Origin: Clostridia bacterium
GTDB lineage: Bacteria; Bacillota; Clostridia; Christensenellales; CAG-138
DNA length: 64,000 nt
NCBI GenBank assembly: GCA_017448545.1
Contig: JAFSLH010000006.1
Span: 62,001-126,000, forward strand
Direction of reading: 5' to 3'
Shown: one piece after another, positions 51,689-60,153 of the stretch
Numbering within the stretch: the stretch's first letter is position 1
Layout of the letters: every line of letters begins with the position of its first letter
The notes under the pieces: model-generated
The model's database searches: none
Seen by the model: the letters and a program-made list of their open reading frames with translations, nothing else
What the model was told of the DNA's origin: nothing
Translations under genes and position numbers: made by a program

Positions 51689-54316
51689 ATGAAACAGGAA
51701 ATGCCGAAAGCGTACGACCATGCTTCGGTGGAGCAGGGCTGGTATGAAACGTGGGAGAAAAACGGCTACTTCCATGCAGCGCCGAACCCGGACAAACAGC
51801 CGTATACGATCGTGATCCCCCCGCCCAACATCACGGGCAAACTGCACATGGGACACGCAATGGACAACACGCTGCAGGATACGCTGATTCGCTATAAGCG
51901 CATGAGCGGCTATGAAACGCTCTGGATGCCCGGAACGGACCACGCTTCGATCGCGACGGAGGTCAAGATCGTGGAGCAGATGGCGAAGGAAGGGATCGAC
52001 AAGCGCGACATCGGGCGTGAAAAGTTTTTGGAGCGCGCGTGGGCGTGGCGGAACCAGTACGGTTCGACGATCGTCCGGCAGCTTCGCAAAATGGGCTCGT
52101 CCTGCGACTGGGAGCGCGAGCGCTTCACGATGGACGAGGGCTGCAACCGCGCCGTGCTGAAGGTGTTCAAGCGGCTGTATGACAAGGGCCTGATCTATCG
52201 CGGCGACCGGATCATCAACTGGTGCCCGTCCTGCAAGACCGCGCTGTCGGACGCCGAGGTCGAGTATGAGGAGCAGGCGTCGCATCTGTGGCATATCCGC
52301 TACGACGCGCCGGACAAGTCCTATTCGATCACGGTGGCGACCACGCGCCCCGAAACGATGCTCGGCGATACCGCGATCGCCGTGAACCCGAACGACCCGC
52401 GCTATACCGATCTGCTCGGCAAGACCGTTGTGATTCCGGTTGTCGGCCGCGAGATTCCGATCGTCGGGGACGAGTACTGCGAAATGGATTTCGGCACCGG
52501 CGCCGTGAAGATCACGCCGGGTCACGACCCGAACGACTTCGAGGTCGGCGTGCGGGCAAACCTGCCGGTCATCCGCGTGTTCACCGACGACGGGCATATC
52601 AACGAGCTCGGCGGGAAGTTCGAGGGCATGGATCGCTTTGCCTGCCGCAAGGCGCTGTGCGAGGAGCTTGCCCGGACGGGGAACCTCGTCAAGACCGAGG
52701 ATTACACGCACAACGTCGGCACCTGCTACCGCTGCCATACGACGATCGAAACGCTGGTTTCGAAGCAGTGGTTCGTGAGTATGAAGGAGCTTGCCAAGCC
52801 CGCGATCGAAGCCGTGCGATCCGGCGCGGTGCGTTTCGTGCCGGATCGGTTCGCCAAGACGTATTTCAACTGGATGGAGAACATCCGCGACTGGTGCATC
52901 TCGCGTCAGCTCTGGTGGGGCCATCGGATTCCGGCGTATTACTGCGACGACTGCGGTGAAATGACCGTTGCCGAAACCGCGCCGGTCTGCTGCCCGAAGT
53001 GCGGCGGCGCGCTGCATCAGGATGAAGACGTACTCGATACATGGTTCTCGTCGGGCATGTGGCCGTTCTCGACGCTCGGCTATCCGGAGGAGACGGAGGA
53101 GCTGAAATACTTCTATCCGACCGATACGCTTTGCACCGGCTACGATATCATCTTCTTCTGGGTCGCGCGCATGATCGTGTTCGGCTGCGAAGTGATGGGG
53201 AAGCCGCCGTTCCATACGGTGTATATCCACGGCCTCGTGCGTGACTCGCAGGGGCGCAAGATGTCGAAGTCGCTCGGCAACGGTATCGATCCGCTCGACG
53301 TCATCGAAAAGTACGGCGCGGACCCGCTGCGCTTCTCGCTCGTCACGGGCAACGCCGCCGGAAACGATATGCGCTTCTATTGGGAAAAGGTGGAAGCAGC
53401 GCGGAATTTCTGCAACAAGGTCTACAATGCGTCCCGCTTCGTCCTGATGAACCTTGACGACGATGCGTCCTATGCGTACGACGAAAGCCAGCTTTCGCTT
53501 GCGGACAAGTGGATTCTGACCAAGCTGAATCAGACGATCGGCGAGGTCACAAAGAACCTCGACGCATACGAGCTGAACATCGCCGCCGAAAAGATCTATG
53601 ATTTCATTTGGAGCAGCTTCTGCGACTGGTACATCGAGATGGCGAAGTCCTCGCTGTATTCCGACAATGCGGCGGAAAAGAAGCGCGTCTCGGCAGTGCT
53701 GCTGACGGTGCTGTCGAAGTCCATGCAGCTGCTGCATCCGTTCATGCCGTTCATCACGGAGGAACTGTACCAGCGTCTGCCCGCGCATGCGGAAACCATC
53801 ATGCGCACCGACTGGCCGCGCGAGGCCGACGTGCCGTCTTTTGCGGCCGAGAGCGCAACGATGGAATCGCTGATGGACGTCGTCCGTGCGATCCGGAACC
53901 TGCGCGCCGAGCGGAAAGTGCCGATCGCGCAGAAGATCACCGTCCGGCTCGTCGTGAACGATCCCGCCGGCTACGGCAGCGCGGAACAGCTGCTTGCCAA
54001 GCTCGTCGGCGCAGAGCGGATCACGCTTTCCGCCGAGCGCGGCGAAGTCTCCAAGACCGATATCCACCTCGTCTGCGAAGGCGCGGAAGCGTTCATCCCG
54101 CTCGCGTCGCTCGTCGATCTCGAGGAAGAAAAGCAGCGCGTCGACAAGGAGATCGAACGGCTGCGCGGCGAAGTCGCGCGGGCCGACGGCAAGCTGGCCA
54201 ATGAGAAGTTCGTTTCCCGCGCGCCGGAAGCCGTCGTCAACGAAGAACGGCGGAAGCGCGCCGTCGCGGCGGATATGCTCGAAACGCTGCTCCGGCGCCG
54301 CGCCGACCTCGAGTGA
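51689..54316 (+). CDS. valS: Valyl-tRNA synthetase
   Basis: 875 residues, class I synthetase. HIGH-type motif PPPNITGKLHMGHAM (about 43-57), editing domain with TTRPETMLGDTAIAV, zinc-binding Cys clusters (WCPSCKTALS and the CDDCGEM/CCPKCGG pair), KMSKS (K524), anticodon domain, and the C-terminal coiled coil (DLEEEKQRVDKEIERLRGEV) that marks ValRS. The ATG at 51689 follows CGGAGGA. Controlled by the T-box leader. Confidence 0.98.
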   Translation: MKQEMPKAYDHASVEQGWYETWEKNGYFHAAPNPDKQPYTIVIPPPNITGKLHMGHAMDNTLQDTLIRYKRMSGYETLWMPGTDHASIATEVKIVEQMAKEGIDKRDIGREKFLERAWAWRNQYGSTIVRQLRKMGSSCDWERERFTMDEGCNRAVLKVFKRLYDKGLIYRGDRIINWCPSCKTALSDAEVEYEEQASHLWHIRYDAPDKSYSITVATTRPETMLGDTAIAVNPNDPRYTDLLGKTVVIPVVGREIPIVGDEYCEMDFGTGAVKITPGHDPNDFEVGVRANLPVIRVFTDDGHINELGGKFEGMDRFACRKALCEELARTGNLVKTEDYTHNVGTCYRCHTTIETLVSKQWFVSMKELAKPAIEAVRSGAVRFVPDRFAKTYFNWMENIRDWCISRQLWWGHRIPAYYCDDCGEMTVAETAPVCCPKCGGALHQDEDVLDTWFSSGMWPFSTLGYPEETEELKYFYPTDTLCTGYDIIFFWVARMIVFGCEVMGKPPFHTVYIHGLVRDSQGRKMSKSLGNGIDPLDVIEKYGADPLRFSLVTGNAAGNDMRFYWEKVEAARNFCNKVYNASRFVLMNLDDDASYAYDESQLSLADKWILTKLNQTIGEVTKNLDAYELNIAAEKIYDFIWSSFCDWYIEMAKSSLYSDNAAEKKRVSAVLLTVLSKSMQLLHPFMPFITEELYQRLPAHAETIMRTDWPREADVPSFAAESATMESLMDVVRAIRNLRAERKVPIAQKITVRLVVNDPAGYGSAEQLLAKLVGAERITLSAERGEVSKTDIHLVCEGAEAFIPLASLVDLEEEKQRVDKEIERLRGEVARADGKLANEKFVSRAPEAVVNEERRKRAVAADMLETLLRRRADLE

Positions 54317-54338
54317 CGGAACCATTGCACAAGAAACC

Positions 54339-54374
54339 AAAAGACCGTGAAGCAGATTCGCTCCACGGTCTTTT
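54339..54374. terminator. Bidirectional terminator between valS and ROK kinase
   Basis: AAAAGACCGTG (54339-54349) pairs with CACGGTCTTTT (54364-54374). Confidence 0.88.
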
Positions 54375-54386
54375 CGATGACAAACG

Positions 54387-55262
54387 TTATTCGGCGATGA
54401 ATGCCGCGCCGTAGATGCCGGCGTCGTTTCCGGCGGTAGCGATGACGATATCGGTCCGTTCGTTGAAGAAGACCTTCCGCCAGGTGTTCTCGCGGATCGG
54501 CGTCATCAAGAAATCGCCTGCGGCGCTGACGCCGCCGCCGATCGCGATGCGCTCCGGGTCGAGCAGGTTGATGACGGAGGCAAGGTAGGAGCTGATGTCG
54601 TCAACGTACTTGTTGAAGATCGCCGTTGCGAAATCATCTCCGGCTTTTGCCGCGTCGATGACGGCCTTTGCAGTCGTCCAGCCGTATGACTTGCCGTCCG
54701 TCACGAGCCGCGTCGCCGAGCAGTAGCATTCGGCGCAGCCGTCGTTTCCGCAGGTGCAGCGCCGTCCGCCGTTGTACAGAATCAGATGACCGGGCTCGCT
54801 GCCGTGGCCTCTGCCGCCGCGATACAGCTTGTCGTTGAGAATCAGACCGCCGCCGAGGCCTGTCCCGAGCGTAATCATAAACGCATCCGTGCAGCCCTTC
54901 AGGGAACCGATGCGATGCTCGGCGAGGACGGCTGCGTCCGCGTCGTTGATCAGGAATACCTTTTTGCCGAGCCGCTCAGCCAGAATGTCTTTCAACGGCG
55001 TATTGCAGAAACCGAGGTTGAATGCATTCAGGACGATGCTTGCCGTAGCGTCGAGACTGCCCGGAACGGCGACGCCGACGCTTTCTACGGGTTCGTTGCC
55101 TTCTTCCAGCGCTTTTACAAGCTGTTCGCAGGTCGATAAAACCTTTTCAAAATCCTTGTCCTGCGGAAAAGGGAGGGAGCCCTTTTTGAGCAGGGTGCCT
55201 TCGTCACTGATGAGACCCGCAGCAATGTTGGTTCCGCCGATATCAAATCCGATCTTAGCCAT
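54387..55262 (-). CDS. ROK-family sugar kinase (glucokinase-like)
   Basis: 291 residues. ATP-binding DIGGTNIAAGLI at the start, the catalytic segment FLINDADAAVLAEH, LGTGLGGGLI, the ROK signature with EPGHLILY, and the zinc motif CTCGNDGCAECYCS. Phosphorylates glucose or a similar hexose. Overlaps the acyltransferase gene upstream by 8 nt, so it is translated from the same mRNA. The ATG at 55262 has GGGGGA upstream. Confidence 0.92.
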   Translation of the reverse strand: MAKIGFDIGGTNIAAGLISDEGTLLKKGSLPFPQDKDFEKVLSTCEQLVKALEEGNEPVESVGVAVPGSLDATASIVLNAFNLGFCNTPLKDILAERLGKKVFLINDADAAVLAEHRIGSLKGCTDAFMITLGTGLGGGLILNDKLYRGGRGHGSEPGHLILYNGGRRCTCGNDGCAECYCSATRLVTDGKSYGWTTAKAVIDAAKAGDDFATAIFNKYVDDISSYLASVINLLDPERIAIGGGVSAAGDFLMTPIRENTWRKVFFNERTDIVIATAGNDAGIYGAAFIAE

Positions 55263-56484
55263 TTGATTCCCCCATGTTTGTTTGTGGTAATATTCTCATG
55301 TCTCTGCCGCACAGGAGGCGGTGCAGAGGCTTTTCGAGCAGGTAAGTCAGGAGCGCAGCCGCGGCAAGCGCCAGGGCAAGCGATTCGAAGTGCAGCATCC
55401 ATTGCGTTTGCACGCCCATTGCGGCGACGTCCGCGCCGGAATTGCAGCCGAGCGCGATCCGGACGCGCACAATGAGGAACTGGTGCCACAGGTACAGGTT
55501 GTACGAAATCGCGGCAATCGCGGCAAGCACGCGGTTGTCGAGCAGCGCGCGGATCGGCCGCGCCGAAACGCACATCCCGAGCGTAAAGCCGAGATACAGC
55601 AGCGACAGCGGATAGCGGTATGCAAGCTGAAACGCCTGAATACTCGTCGCGTGCGTACAGGCTTCGAACACGGTCAAAATCCCGATCGCCGAACCGATCG
55701 CAACGAGCGTTCCGAGAACGGCCCAGATCGGCTTTCTGCGCGCCCGAACCGCAATCCGGACGTAAGCGTATGCGCCGAGCATCCCGTTTGCGAATACGGG
55801 CAGGAACGTCAGAAACCGATTGACGTAGAACGGGAGATCGGCTTTTTGCAGGCAGTAGCCAAACGTAAACGCAAGCCCCGCGATTGTCATGCCGAGATAC
55901 GTCCAAAGCGGCTTCTTCTCGAATCCGCGCCCGAGCAGCGGGAAGATCGCATAGAACATCACTTCGATCGCAACGGTCCAGAAGACGCCGTTGATGCCGC
56001 TGAACAGGTACGTGTCCGGCCGCAGCATGAACGTAAACGTCAGGTGCGACAGAAGATCGCGCCAGAGAAAGTCCGTCCTGCCGGCGTACGTTCCCGAGCC
56101 GAGCGCCAGAAAGAACATCACGAGCACGGCGAACAGGTAGCTCGGAACGATTCGCGCAAACCGCCGGCGATAAAACGTCCAAACGGTCGGAAGCGGCGTT
56201 CCTTCCAGACGGTGCCGCGCGTGCGGCAAAAACAGCACAAACCCCGACAGCAGGATCATCCAGTCCACTGCAAGGTACCCGCAGCGGCGGATCGGGTTCA
56301 GGTCAATCGCGGAGATGCCGAGCCATGCAAGAAACGGCGTCGGATAATACGGCATCAGCCACGTCTGCTGCCAGAAATGGAACCACAAAACGATCAGTAC
56401 GGCAATGGCGCGAATTCCATCCAGCACACCGATGTGACCGGTTTCCAACGAAAACCACCTTTTACCGCATTTTGATTGTTCCAT
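55255..56484 (-). CDS. Acyltransferase 3 family membrane protein
   Basis: 409 residues, about 10-11 membrane helices. LDGIRAIAVLIVLWFHFWQQ carries the Arg/His catalytic features of acyltransferase-3 proteins, and FYRRRFARIVPSYL the conserved RR(F/A)xRI(V/L)P motif. These enzymes acylate exported sugars, lipids or peptidoglycan. The ATG at 56484 lies 6 nt after a TATAAT -10, with no ribosome site, so the mRNA is probably leaderless. An in-frame ATG at 56541 lies upstream of the promoter and is rejected. Confidence 0.9.
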   Translation of the reverse strand: MEQSKCGKRWFSLETGHIGVLDGIRAIAVLIVLWFHFWQQTWLMPYYPTPFLAWLGISAIDLNPIRRCGYLAVDWMILLSGFVLFLPHARHRLEGTPLPTVWTFYRRRFARIVPSYLFAVLVMFFLALGSGTYAGRTDFLWRDLLSHLTFTFMLRPDTYLFSGINGVFWTVAIEVMFYAIFPLLGRGFEKKPLWTYLGMTIAGLAFTFGYCLQKADLPFYVNRFLTFLPVFANGMLGAYAYVRIAVRARRKPIWAVLGTLVAIGSAIGILTVFEACTHATSIQAFQLAYRYPLSLLYLGFTLGMCVSARPIRALLDNRVLAAIAAISYNLYLWHQFLIVRVRIALGCNSGADVAAMGVQTQWMLHFESLALALAAAALLTYLLEKPLHRLLCGRDMRILPQTNMGESNG

Positions 56485-56490
56485 AGTTGT

Positions 56491-56519
56491 ATTATAACGG
56501 ATACTCCGCCAAAATTCAA
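56491..56519 (-). promoter_or_regulatory. Promoter of the acyltransferase-ROK operon, predicted leaderless
   Basis: Minus strand: TTGAAT (56514-56519), 17-nt spacer, TATAAT (56491-56496), start codon at 56484. Confidence 0.78.
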
Positions 56520-56539
56520 TCACTTCTTCGGGAAAGTAC

Positions 56540-56570
56540 AAAAAAAGAGGCGCCGAAATTGACGTCTCTT
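56540..56570 (-). terminator. Terminator after the 106-residue protein gene
   Basis: Minus strand: AAGAGACG, 10-nt loop, CGCCTCTT (one mismatch), then TTTTT. Confidence 0.7.
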
Positions 56571-56586
56571 GTTGGTTGCGCCGGGC

Positions 56587-56907
56587 TTACTCCCATTCAA
56601 TAGCGCCGATGCTGTCAAGATACTGCTCGCTGTATTCGAGATAGTCGTCGACAAAGCGCATGCAGTACATTTTCTGCTCCGGGAAATCGTTCGTCATGCC
56701 GGCAAACAGCGCGTTGAACGCCGCTTCGTCGTCATATTCCGCGCCGTCGTTCACGCCGCTCGTCTCCATAAATTCCTCGTCCAACGCCATCACGCGATCC
56801 AGCATCGCGTCCAGAACGTCCGCCGGCAGGATCAGAAAATCGCCCTGCGTCTGAAACTTGTCGAGGATATATGCCTTTGCTTTTTCCAAGCTGTATTCTT
56901 CTTCCAT
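56587..56907 (-). CDS. Small acidic protein of unknown function
   Basis: 106 residues, strongly acidic, with mostly helical character and many Asp/Glu, Met and Tyr residues (EEEYSLEKAKAYILDKF at the start, YLEYSEQYLDSIGAIEWE at the end). No membrane segment and no motif I recognise. The ATG at 56907 has AAAGGAGA 5 nt upstream and a terminator follows, so it is a real single-gene unit. A promoter candidate is at 56935-56963. Confidence 0.75.
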   Translation of the reverse strand: MEEEYSLEKAKAYILDKFQTQGDFLILPADVLDAMLDRVMALDEEFMETSGVNDGAEYDDEAAFNALFAGMTNDFPEQKMYCMRFVDDYLEYSEQYLDSIGAIEWE

Positions 56908-56934
56908 AGCCGTCTCCTTTCGGTTCATGCCGAT

Positions 56935-56963
56935 AGTATAACACGGTTCGGAAAAAGTTTCCA
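56935..56963 (-). promoter_or_regulatory. Promoter candidate for the small acidic protein
   Basis: Minus strand: TGGAAA (56958-56963), 17-nt spacer, TATACT (56935-56940). Confidence 0.5.
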
Positions 56964-56966
56964 CCC

Positions 56967-57857
56967 TTATTTTGCATTCGGCGTCGGATTCCCGATCCGG
57001 AGCGCATCCAAAAGCGTCGCATCCCCGCCGAGCTGTCCGACCGCGGCCAGCAGTTCTTCCTCGCCGAGCACGCCGAGCCGCTCGCCTTTCTTGCCGAGCA
57101 CCCAGATCAATGCATACCGCCCGCCGGAAACGCGCGCGAGGGCGGCACGCAGCGGCTCGTCGCCGTGCAGCGCCAACGGCAATACTTCCATCGCGCCTCC
57201 GTGCAGCCGCACCCGATGCCGCAGAATCGTCGCCGCTCCGGCCTCCTGATCGTGCAGCAGCGACCGCAGCGAAAGCAGGGAAACGGCGGCGGGGAAGGCG
57301 ATCACCGTATAGCCGACGGTTCCCGTAACAGCAAGACACACGGCAGCCGCCAGCAGCAGCGTGCAGCACACGCCGGAAGCGATCGCCGAAATGAGCCGCG
57401 CGTGCCGCACGGAAAGCCGACGTTCTGAGATCGATCGCACGAGGCGCCCGCCGTCGAGCGGGTAGACCGGCAGCAGGTTCAGTACGCCCATGCCGAGGTT
57501 CGCGGCGAAGAACGGCTGCAAAATCGGCACCGCACCTGGAAACAGCTGCAGCATCAGCGCCGCGCCGGCAGCCGCGATCCAATTGGAAAACGGTCCGGCA
57601 AGCGCAACCGCCCATTCGCCGGAAACGCCGCTTTCGGCGGCAAGCCGCATCGTCGCGCCGAACGGAAGCAGCTTCCATTCCGGAACGCGAAAACCGAGCC
57701 GCTTTGCCGTCAAAAGGTGCGCGGCTTCGTGCAGACAGAACGCGAGCAGCGCCGGCAGCAGCGTGCCGAGCGGAACGAACAGGAGCGCCGGCACCGAGCA
57801 CAGAAGCGCTTCCGGCGCGACGCTGACCTTCGTTTCGCCGATATCAGGCAGTCGCAC
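56967..57857 (-). CDS. spoIVFB: Site-2 intramembrane metalloprotease, SpoIVFB-like
   Basis: 296 residues. About six membrane helices, zinc motif FCLHEAAHLLT (H43, E44, H47), and NLLPVYPLDGGRL with D135 as third ligand, then a C-terminal CBS-like domain (about 215-290) that binds ATP in SpoIVFB. In B. subtilis this protease cuts pro-sigma-K in the mother cell. The GTG start at 57857 overlaps the upstream gene by 14 nt. Order spoIVFA-spoIVFB is as in B. subtilis. Confidence 0.88.
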   Translation of the reverse strand: MRLPDIGETKVSVAPEALLCSVPALLFVPLGTLLPALLAFCLHEAAHLLTAKRLGFRVPEWKLLPFGATMRLAAESGVSGEWAVALAGPFSNWIAAAGAALMLQLFPGAVPILQPFFAANLGMGVLNLLPVYPLDGGRLVRSISERRLSVRHARLISAIASGVCCTLLLAAAVCLAVTGTVGYTVIAFPAAVSLLSLRSLLHDQEAGAATILRHRVRLHGGAMEVLPLALHGDEPLRAALARVSGGRYALIWVLGKKGERLGVLGEEELLAAVGQLGGDATLLDALRIGNPTPNAK

Positions 57858-58482
57858 GCTGTCCCTGAATCGTCAGATCGACGTAGGCGGTCGGGTCCTG
57901 CCGCTTCCCGTCGCGCTCAATCGCGAGGTATACCGCGCGTCCGATCGGAACCGTTCCGAGCGTGTCTCCCGCGGCAACGACGTCGTTCTTCGCAACCGTA
58001 ATCGATCCGAACCCGTACAGCACCCATTCGGTACCGTCTTCGTTCCGCAGCCGCAGGTATTCTCCGTACTTTTTGTCGCTGCCGATTGCCGAAACGCGCC
58101 CGTCAACGCTTGCCGTCACAGTCTCCGCGGATGCGGTGAACCGCGCCATCTGCAGATCCCGCAGGATTTCCACGTCGTTTGTCAGAACAGGCGAAGCCTT
58201 CTTCGTCCCACTTTCGACGAAGCGCAGCGAACCGGGTGCGTCCGAGGGAACCGGCGTGTCCTGCGAAGCGCTTACCGCAACGACCTGATCCGGTACGGTG
58301 ACGGAAACCCAGCGCAGCGTGAACGCGCCGACGAGAGCAAGCGCGCAGACGCCGATCTGCACTGCGGTGCGCACGGTTTCGCTTTTTCCGCGCGGTTTTT
58401 CCGACGATTGAATCGTAAACGGCGAGACCGTTCGAACCCGACTGCCGTTGACGCTTTCCACCTTGATTTCATTCAGATTCAT
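57844..58482 (-). CDS. spoIVFA: SpoIVFA-like protein with degenerate LytM/M23 domain
   Basis: 212 residues. Cytoplasmic N-terminus (about 1-45), one membrane helix (about 50-70), then an M23-like beta domain (VDGRVSAIGSDKKYGEYLRL to GDTLGTVPIGRAVYLAIERD). The HxxxD and HxH zinc ligands of active M23 peptidases are missing, as in SpoIVFA, so it should be a structural or inhibitory partner of the SpoIVFB protease. The ATG at 58482 follows GGAGGGAGGG. A sigma-E-like promoter lies directly upstream. Confidence 0.8.
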   Translation of the reverse strand: MNLNEIKVESVNGSRVRTVSPFTIQSSEKPRGKSETVRTAVQIGVCALALVGAFTLRWVSVTVPDQVVAVSASQDTPVPSDAPGSLRFVESGTKKASPVLTNDVEILRDLQMARFTASAETVTASVDGRVSAIGSDKKYGEYLRLRNEDGTEWVLYGFGSITVAKNDVVAAGDTLGTVPIGRAVYLAIERDGKRQDPTAYVDLTIQGQRATA

Positions 58483-58503
58483 AGAAACCCTCCCTCCTGC
58501 GAA

Positions 58504-58532
58504 ACTGTATGCAATGCGGGAGCGATTCATGC
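58504..58532 (-). promoter_or_regulatory. Candidate sigma-E (sporulation) promoter
   Basis: Minus strand: GCATGAAT (58525-58532), 13-nt spacer, CATACAGT (58504-58511). The -10 matches the sigma-E form CATACAnT exactly. It directly precedes the spoIVFA ribosome site and follows the rplT terminator. Confidence 0.6.
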
Positions 58533-58533
58533 C

Positions 58534-58567
58534 AAAAAAGAAATCCGCCCGGGAAACCCCGGACGGA
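58534..58567 (-). terminator. Terminator of infC-rpmI-rplT
   Basis: Minus strand: TCCGTCCGGG pairs with CCCGGGCGGA (one G-U) over GTTT, followed by TTTCTTTTTT. Confidence 0.92.
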
Positions 58568-58581
58568 ACTTGTGCTTGCAA

Positions 58582-58941
58582 TCAGTCGTTGCGCGCTGCC
58601 TTTGCGATTTCGCAGAGGTTCGCAAACGCGTTCATATCGGTGATCGCGAGATCGGCGAGGACCTTGCGGTTGATGTCGACGTTGGCGAGCTTCAGACCGT
58701 TGATCAGGCGGCTGTAGGTCGTGCCGTTCATACGGGCGCCTGCGTTGATACGGGCGATCCAGAGACGGCGGAATTCGCGCTTCTTGTTTTTGCGGCCGAC
58801 GAACGCATACGCCATGGACTTCATGACCTGCTCGGAAGCGGCGCGGTACTGCTTGGACTTTGCACCCCAGTAACCCTTGGCGGCGCGGAGGACCTTACGG
58901 CGTTTCTTAACGGCGTTAACTGCTCTCTTAATTCTTGCCAT
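58582..58941 (-). CDS. rplT: 50S ribosomal protein L20
   Basis: 119 residues, full length: [18 protein letters not shown] at the start, [14 protein letters not shown] and [16 protein letters not shown]. Binds 23S rRNA early in assembly and, in Bacillota, represses its own operon through the leader RNA. Confidence 0.98.
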   Translation of the reverse strand: MARIKRAVNAVKKRRKVLRAAKGYWGAKSKQYRAASEQVMKSMAYAFVGRKNKKREFRRLWIARINAGARMNGTTYSRLINGLKLANVDINRKVLADLAITDMNAFANLCEIAKAARND

Positions 58942-58955
58942 GGTTCATTTCCTCC

Positions 58956-59153
58956 TTATTTATACGGGATCAGCTCGCGGATCTTCTTCTCTTCGCACTC
59001 GGCAATGTAGCCGGTCTGGCGGAGACCGCGGAGTCTCTTGGTGGTCTTTTTGGTCAGGATGTGGCTCTTGTAAGCCTTGGCGCGCTTGATTTTACCGGAC
59101 TTGGTCACGTTAAACCGCTTGGCAGCGCCGCGATGCGTTTTGATCTTCGGCAT
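58956..59153 (-). CDS. rpmI: 50S ribosomal protein L35
   Basis: 65 residues: [20 protein letters not shown] and the basic middle [17 protein letters not shown]. Second gene of infC-rpmI-rplT; AGGAGGA precedes the ATG. Confidence 0.98.
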   Translation of the reverse strand: MPKIKTHRGAAKRFNVTKSGKIKRAKAYKSHILTKKTTKRLRGLRQTGYIAECEEKKIRELIPYK

Positions 59154-59177
59154 GGTTCGTTCCTCCTAAAATATTGA

Positions 59178-59687
59178 TCAGTTCTTCGGTGCAAGCACCA
59201 TAAACATGTTTCTGCCCTCTTGCTTGGGTGCGCGTTCCATCGTTGCTTTTCCATCCAGCATATCGAAGAAGCTCGTCATAACGTCTTCGCCCATTTCGCC
59301 TTTCGTAATCTGGCGACCGCGGAACCGGATCGAAACCTTGACTTTGTTGCCGTCCGCAAGGAACTTTGTGCACTGCTTCGCTTTGACTTCCATATCGTGG
59401 ACGTCAATCGTAGCGGAAAGCCGGATTTCCTTGATCTCGATGATTTTCTGGTTCTTTTTCTGCTCCTTTTCCCGCTTCATCATGTCGTAGCGATACTTGC
59501 TGTAATCCATGAGCTTGCAGGTCGGGGGCGTATTGAACGAGACTTTTACGAGGTCAAGCTCCCGTTCATCGGCAAGACGCTGTGCGGCACGAACGTCCAT
59601 GATGCCGAGCTGTTGACCGTTCTCGTCGATAAGACGGACTTCCGGATCGCGAATTTCTTCGTTGATCTGCATTTCTTGCGTAGCGAT
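59178..59687 (-). CDS. infC: Translation initiation factor IF-3
   Basis: 169 residues from an ATC start. Signatures: MQINEEIRDPEVRLIDENGQ near the N-terminus, MDYSKYRYDMMKREKEQKKNQ linker helix, and KVSIRFRGRQITKGEMGED in the C-domain. The ribosome site GGAGG (59697-59701 complement) lies 9 nt from ATC at 59687; the first ATG (59672) would be 24 nt away. Rare starts (AUU, AUC) are known for infC and let IF-3 limit its own translation. Confidence 0.95.
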   Translation of the reverse strand: MATQEMQINEEIRDPEVRLIDENGQQLGIMDVRAAQRLADERELDLVKVSFNTPPTCKLMDYSKYRYDMMKREKEQKKNQKIIEIKEIRLSATIDVHDMEVKAKQCTKFLADGNKVKVSIRFRGRQITKGEMGEDVMTSFFDMLDGKATMERAPKQEGRNMFMVLAPKN

Positions 59688-59701
59688 GAAAACACACCTC
59701 C

Positions 59702-59800
59702 AAATAAAATAGTGGGCGCACAATGCACCCACCGATCACCGAAGATTCGATTTGCGCGGTAAGAACCGGCAGGTGAGAAGCGGGCGCCTCTGCTTAAAAC
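59702..59800 (-). promoter_or_regulatory. L20-type ribosomal protein leader
   Basis: The 5' UTR of infC carries features of the Bacillota L20 leader: AGAGGCGCCCGCTTCTCACC near its 5' part and a final hairpin GTGGGTGC-ATTGT-GCGCCCAC (59712-59732) followed by TATTTTATTT, which acts as an attenuator when L20 binds. Confidence 0.7.
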
Positions 59801-59807
59801 CAAGGAT

Positions 59808-59836
59808 ATTATATGGATCGGGCGCCCGTTTGTCAA
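59808..59836 (-). promoter_or_regulatory. Consensus promoter of infC-rpmI-rplT
   Basis: Minus strand: TTGACA (59831-59836), 17-nt spacer, TATAAT (59808-59813), an exact consensus. Confidence 0.93.
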
Positions 59837-59922
59837 GCGTTTTTCCTGTAATCCGGCGCCTTTTTCCACCGACTTACACACAATTTACAGATCTTCCGCG
59901 CTTGAAAAACACAAAACGCATC

Positions 59923-59951
59923 TTGCTTTTTTCCCGCGACTGTGGTATAAA
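59923..59951 (+). promoter_or_regulatory. tRNA-locus promoter
   Basis: TTGCTT (59923-59928), 17-nt spacer, TATAAA (59946-59951), 23 nt before the truncated tRNA-Leu. It probably also drives the intact tRNA-Leu, which has no promoter of its own visible. Confidence 0.65.
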
Positions 59952-59973
59952 GGAAGAGCGGTTGATCGCATAG

Positions 59974-60014
59974 GCCGGTGTGATGGAATTGGCAGACGTG
60001 ACGGACTCAAAATC
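59974..60014 (+). pseudogene. Truncated tRNA-Leu (5' half only)
   Basis: Acceptor 5' strand GCCGGTG, D-arm and anticodon arm up to ACTCAAAATC match the intact tRNA-Leu at 60154, then the sequence departs (AACCGCGCTC). The 3' anticodon strand, variable arm, T arm and acceptor 3' strand are absent. The break just after the anticodon loop is a common recombination point of tRNA-integrating elements. Confidence 0.8.
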
Positions 60015-60153
60015 AACCGCGCTCTCCGCCGTTTAAGGTCCAAATAACCCAGTAATTTAGGGCTTTTTGAAAACTGCATAGCAGCGATTTTCCAAAATCG
60101 ACCTCCAAATCGACCTCCGATTTCCGAGGAAACGATTTTGAAACAGCAAATTT

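Noticed and set aside
51596..54340. Minus-strand frame of about 914 codons opposite valS
   Set aside because: Shadow of valS, which has T-box control and complete synthetase motifs.
59974..60060. Functional tRNA-Leu at the first copy
   Set aside because: After the anticodon loop no strand pairs back to the anticodon stem or to acceptor GCCGGTG, so no cloverleaf can form.
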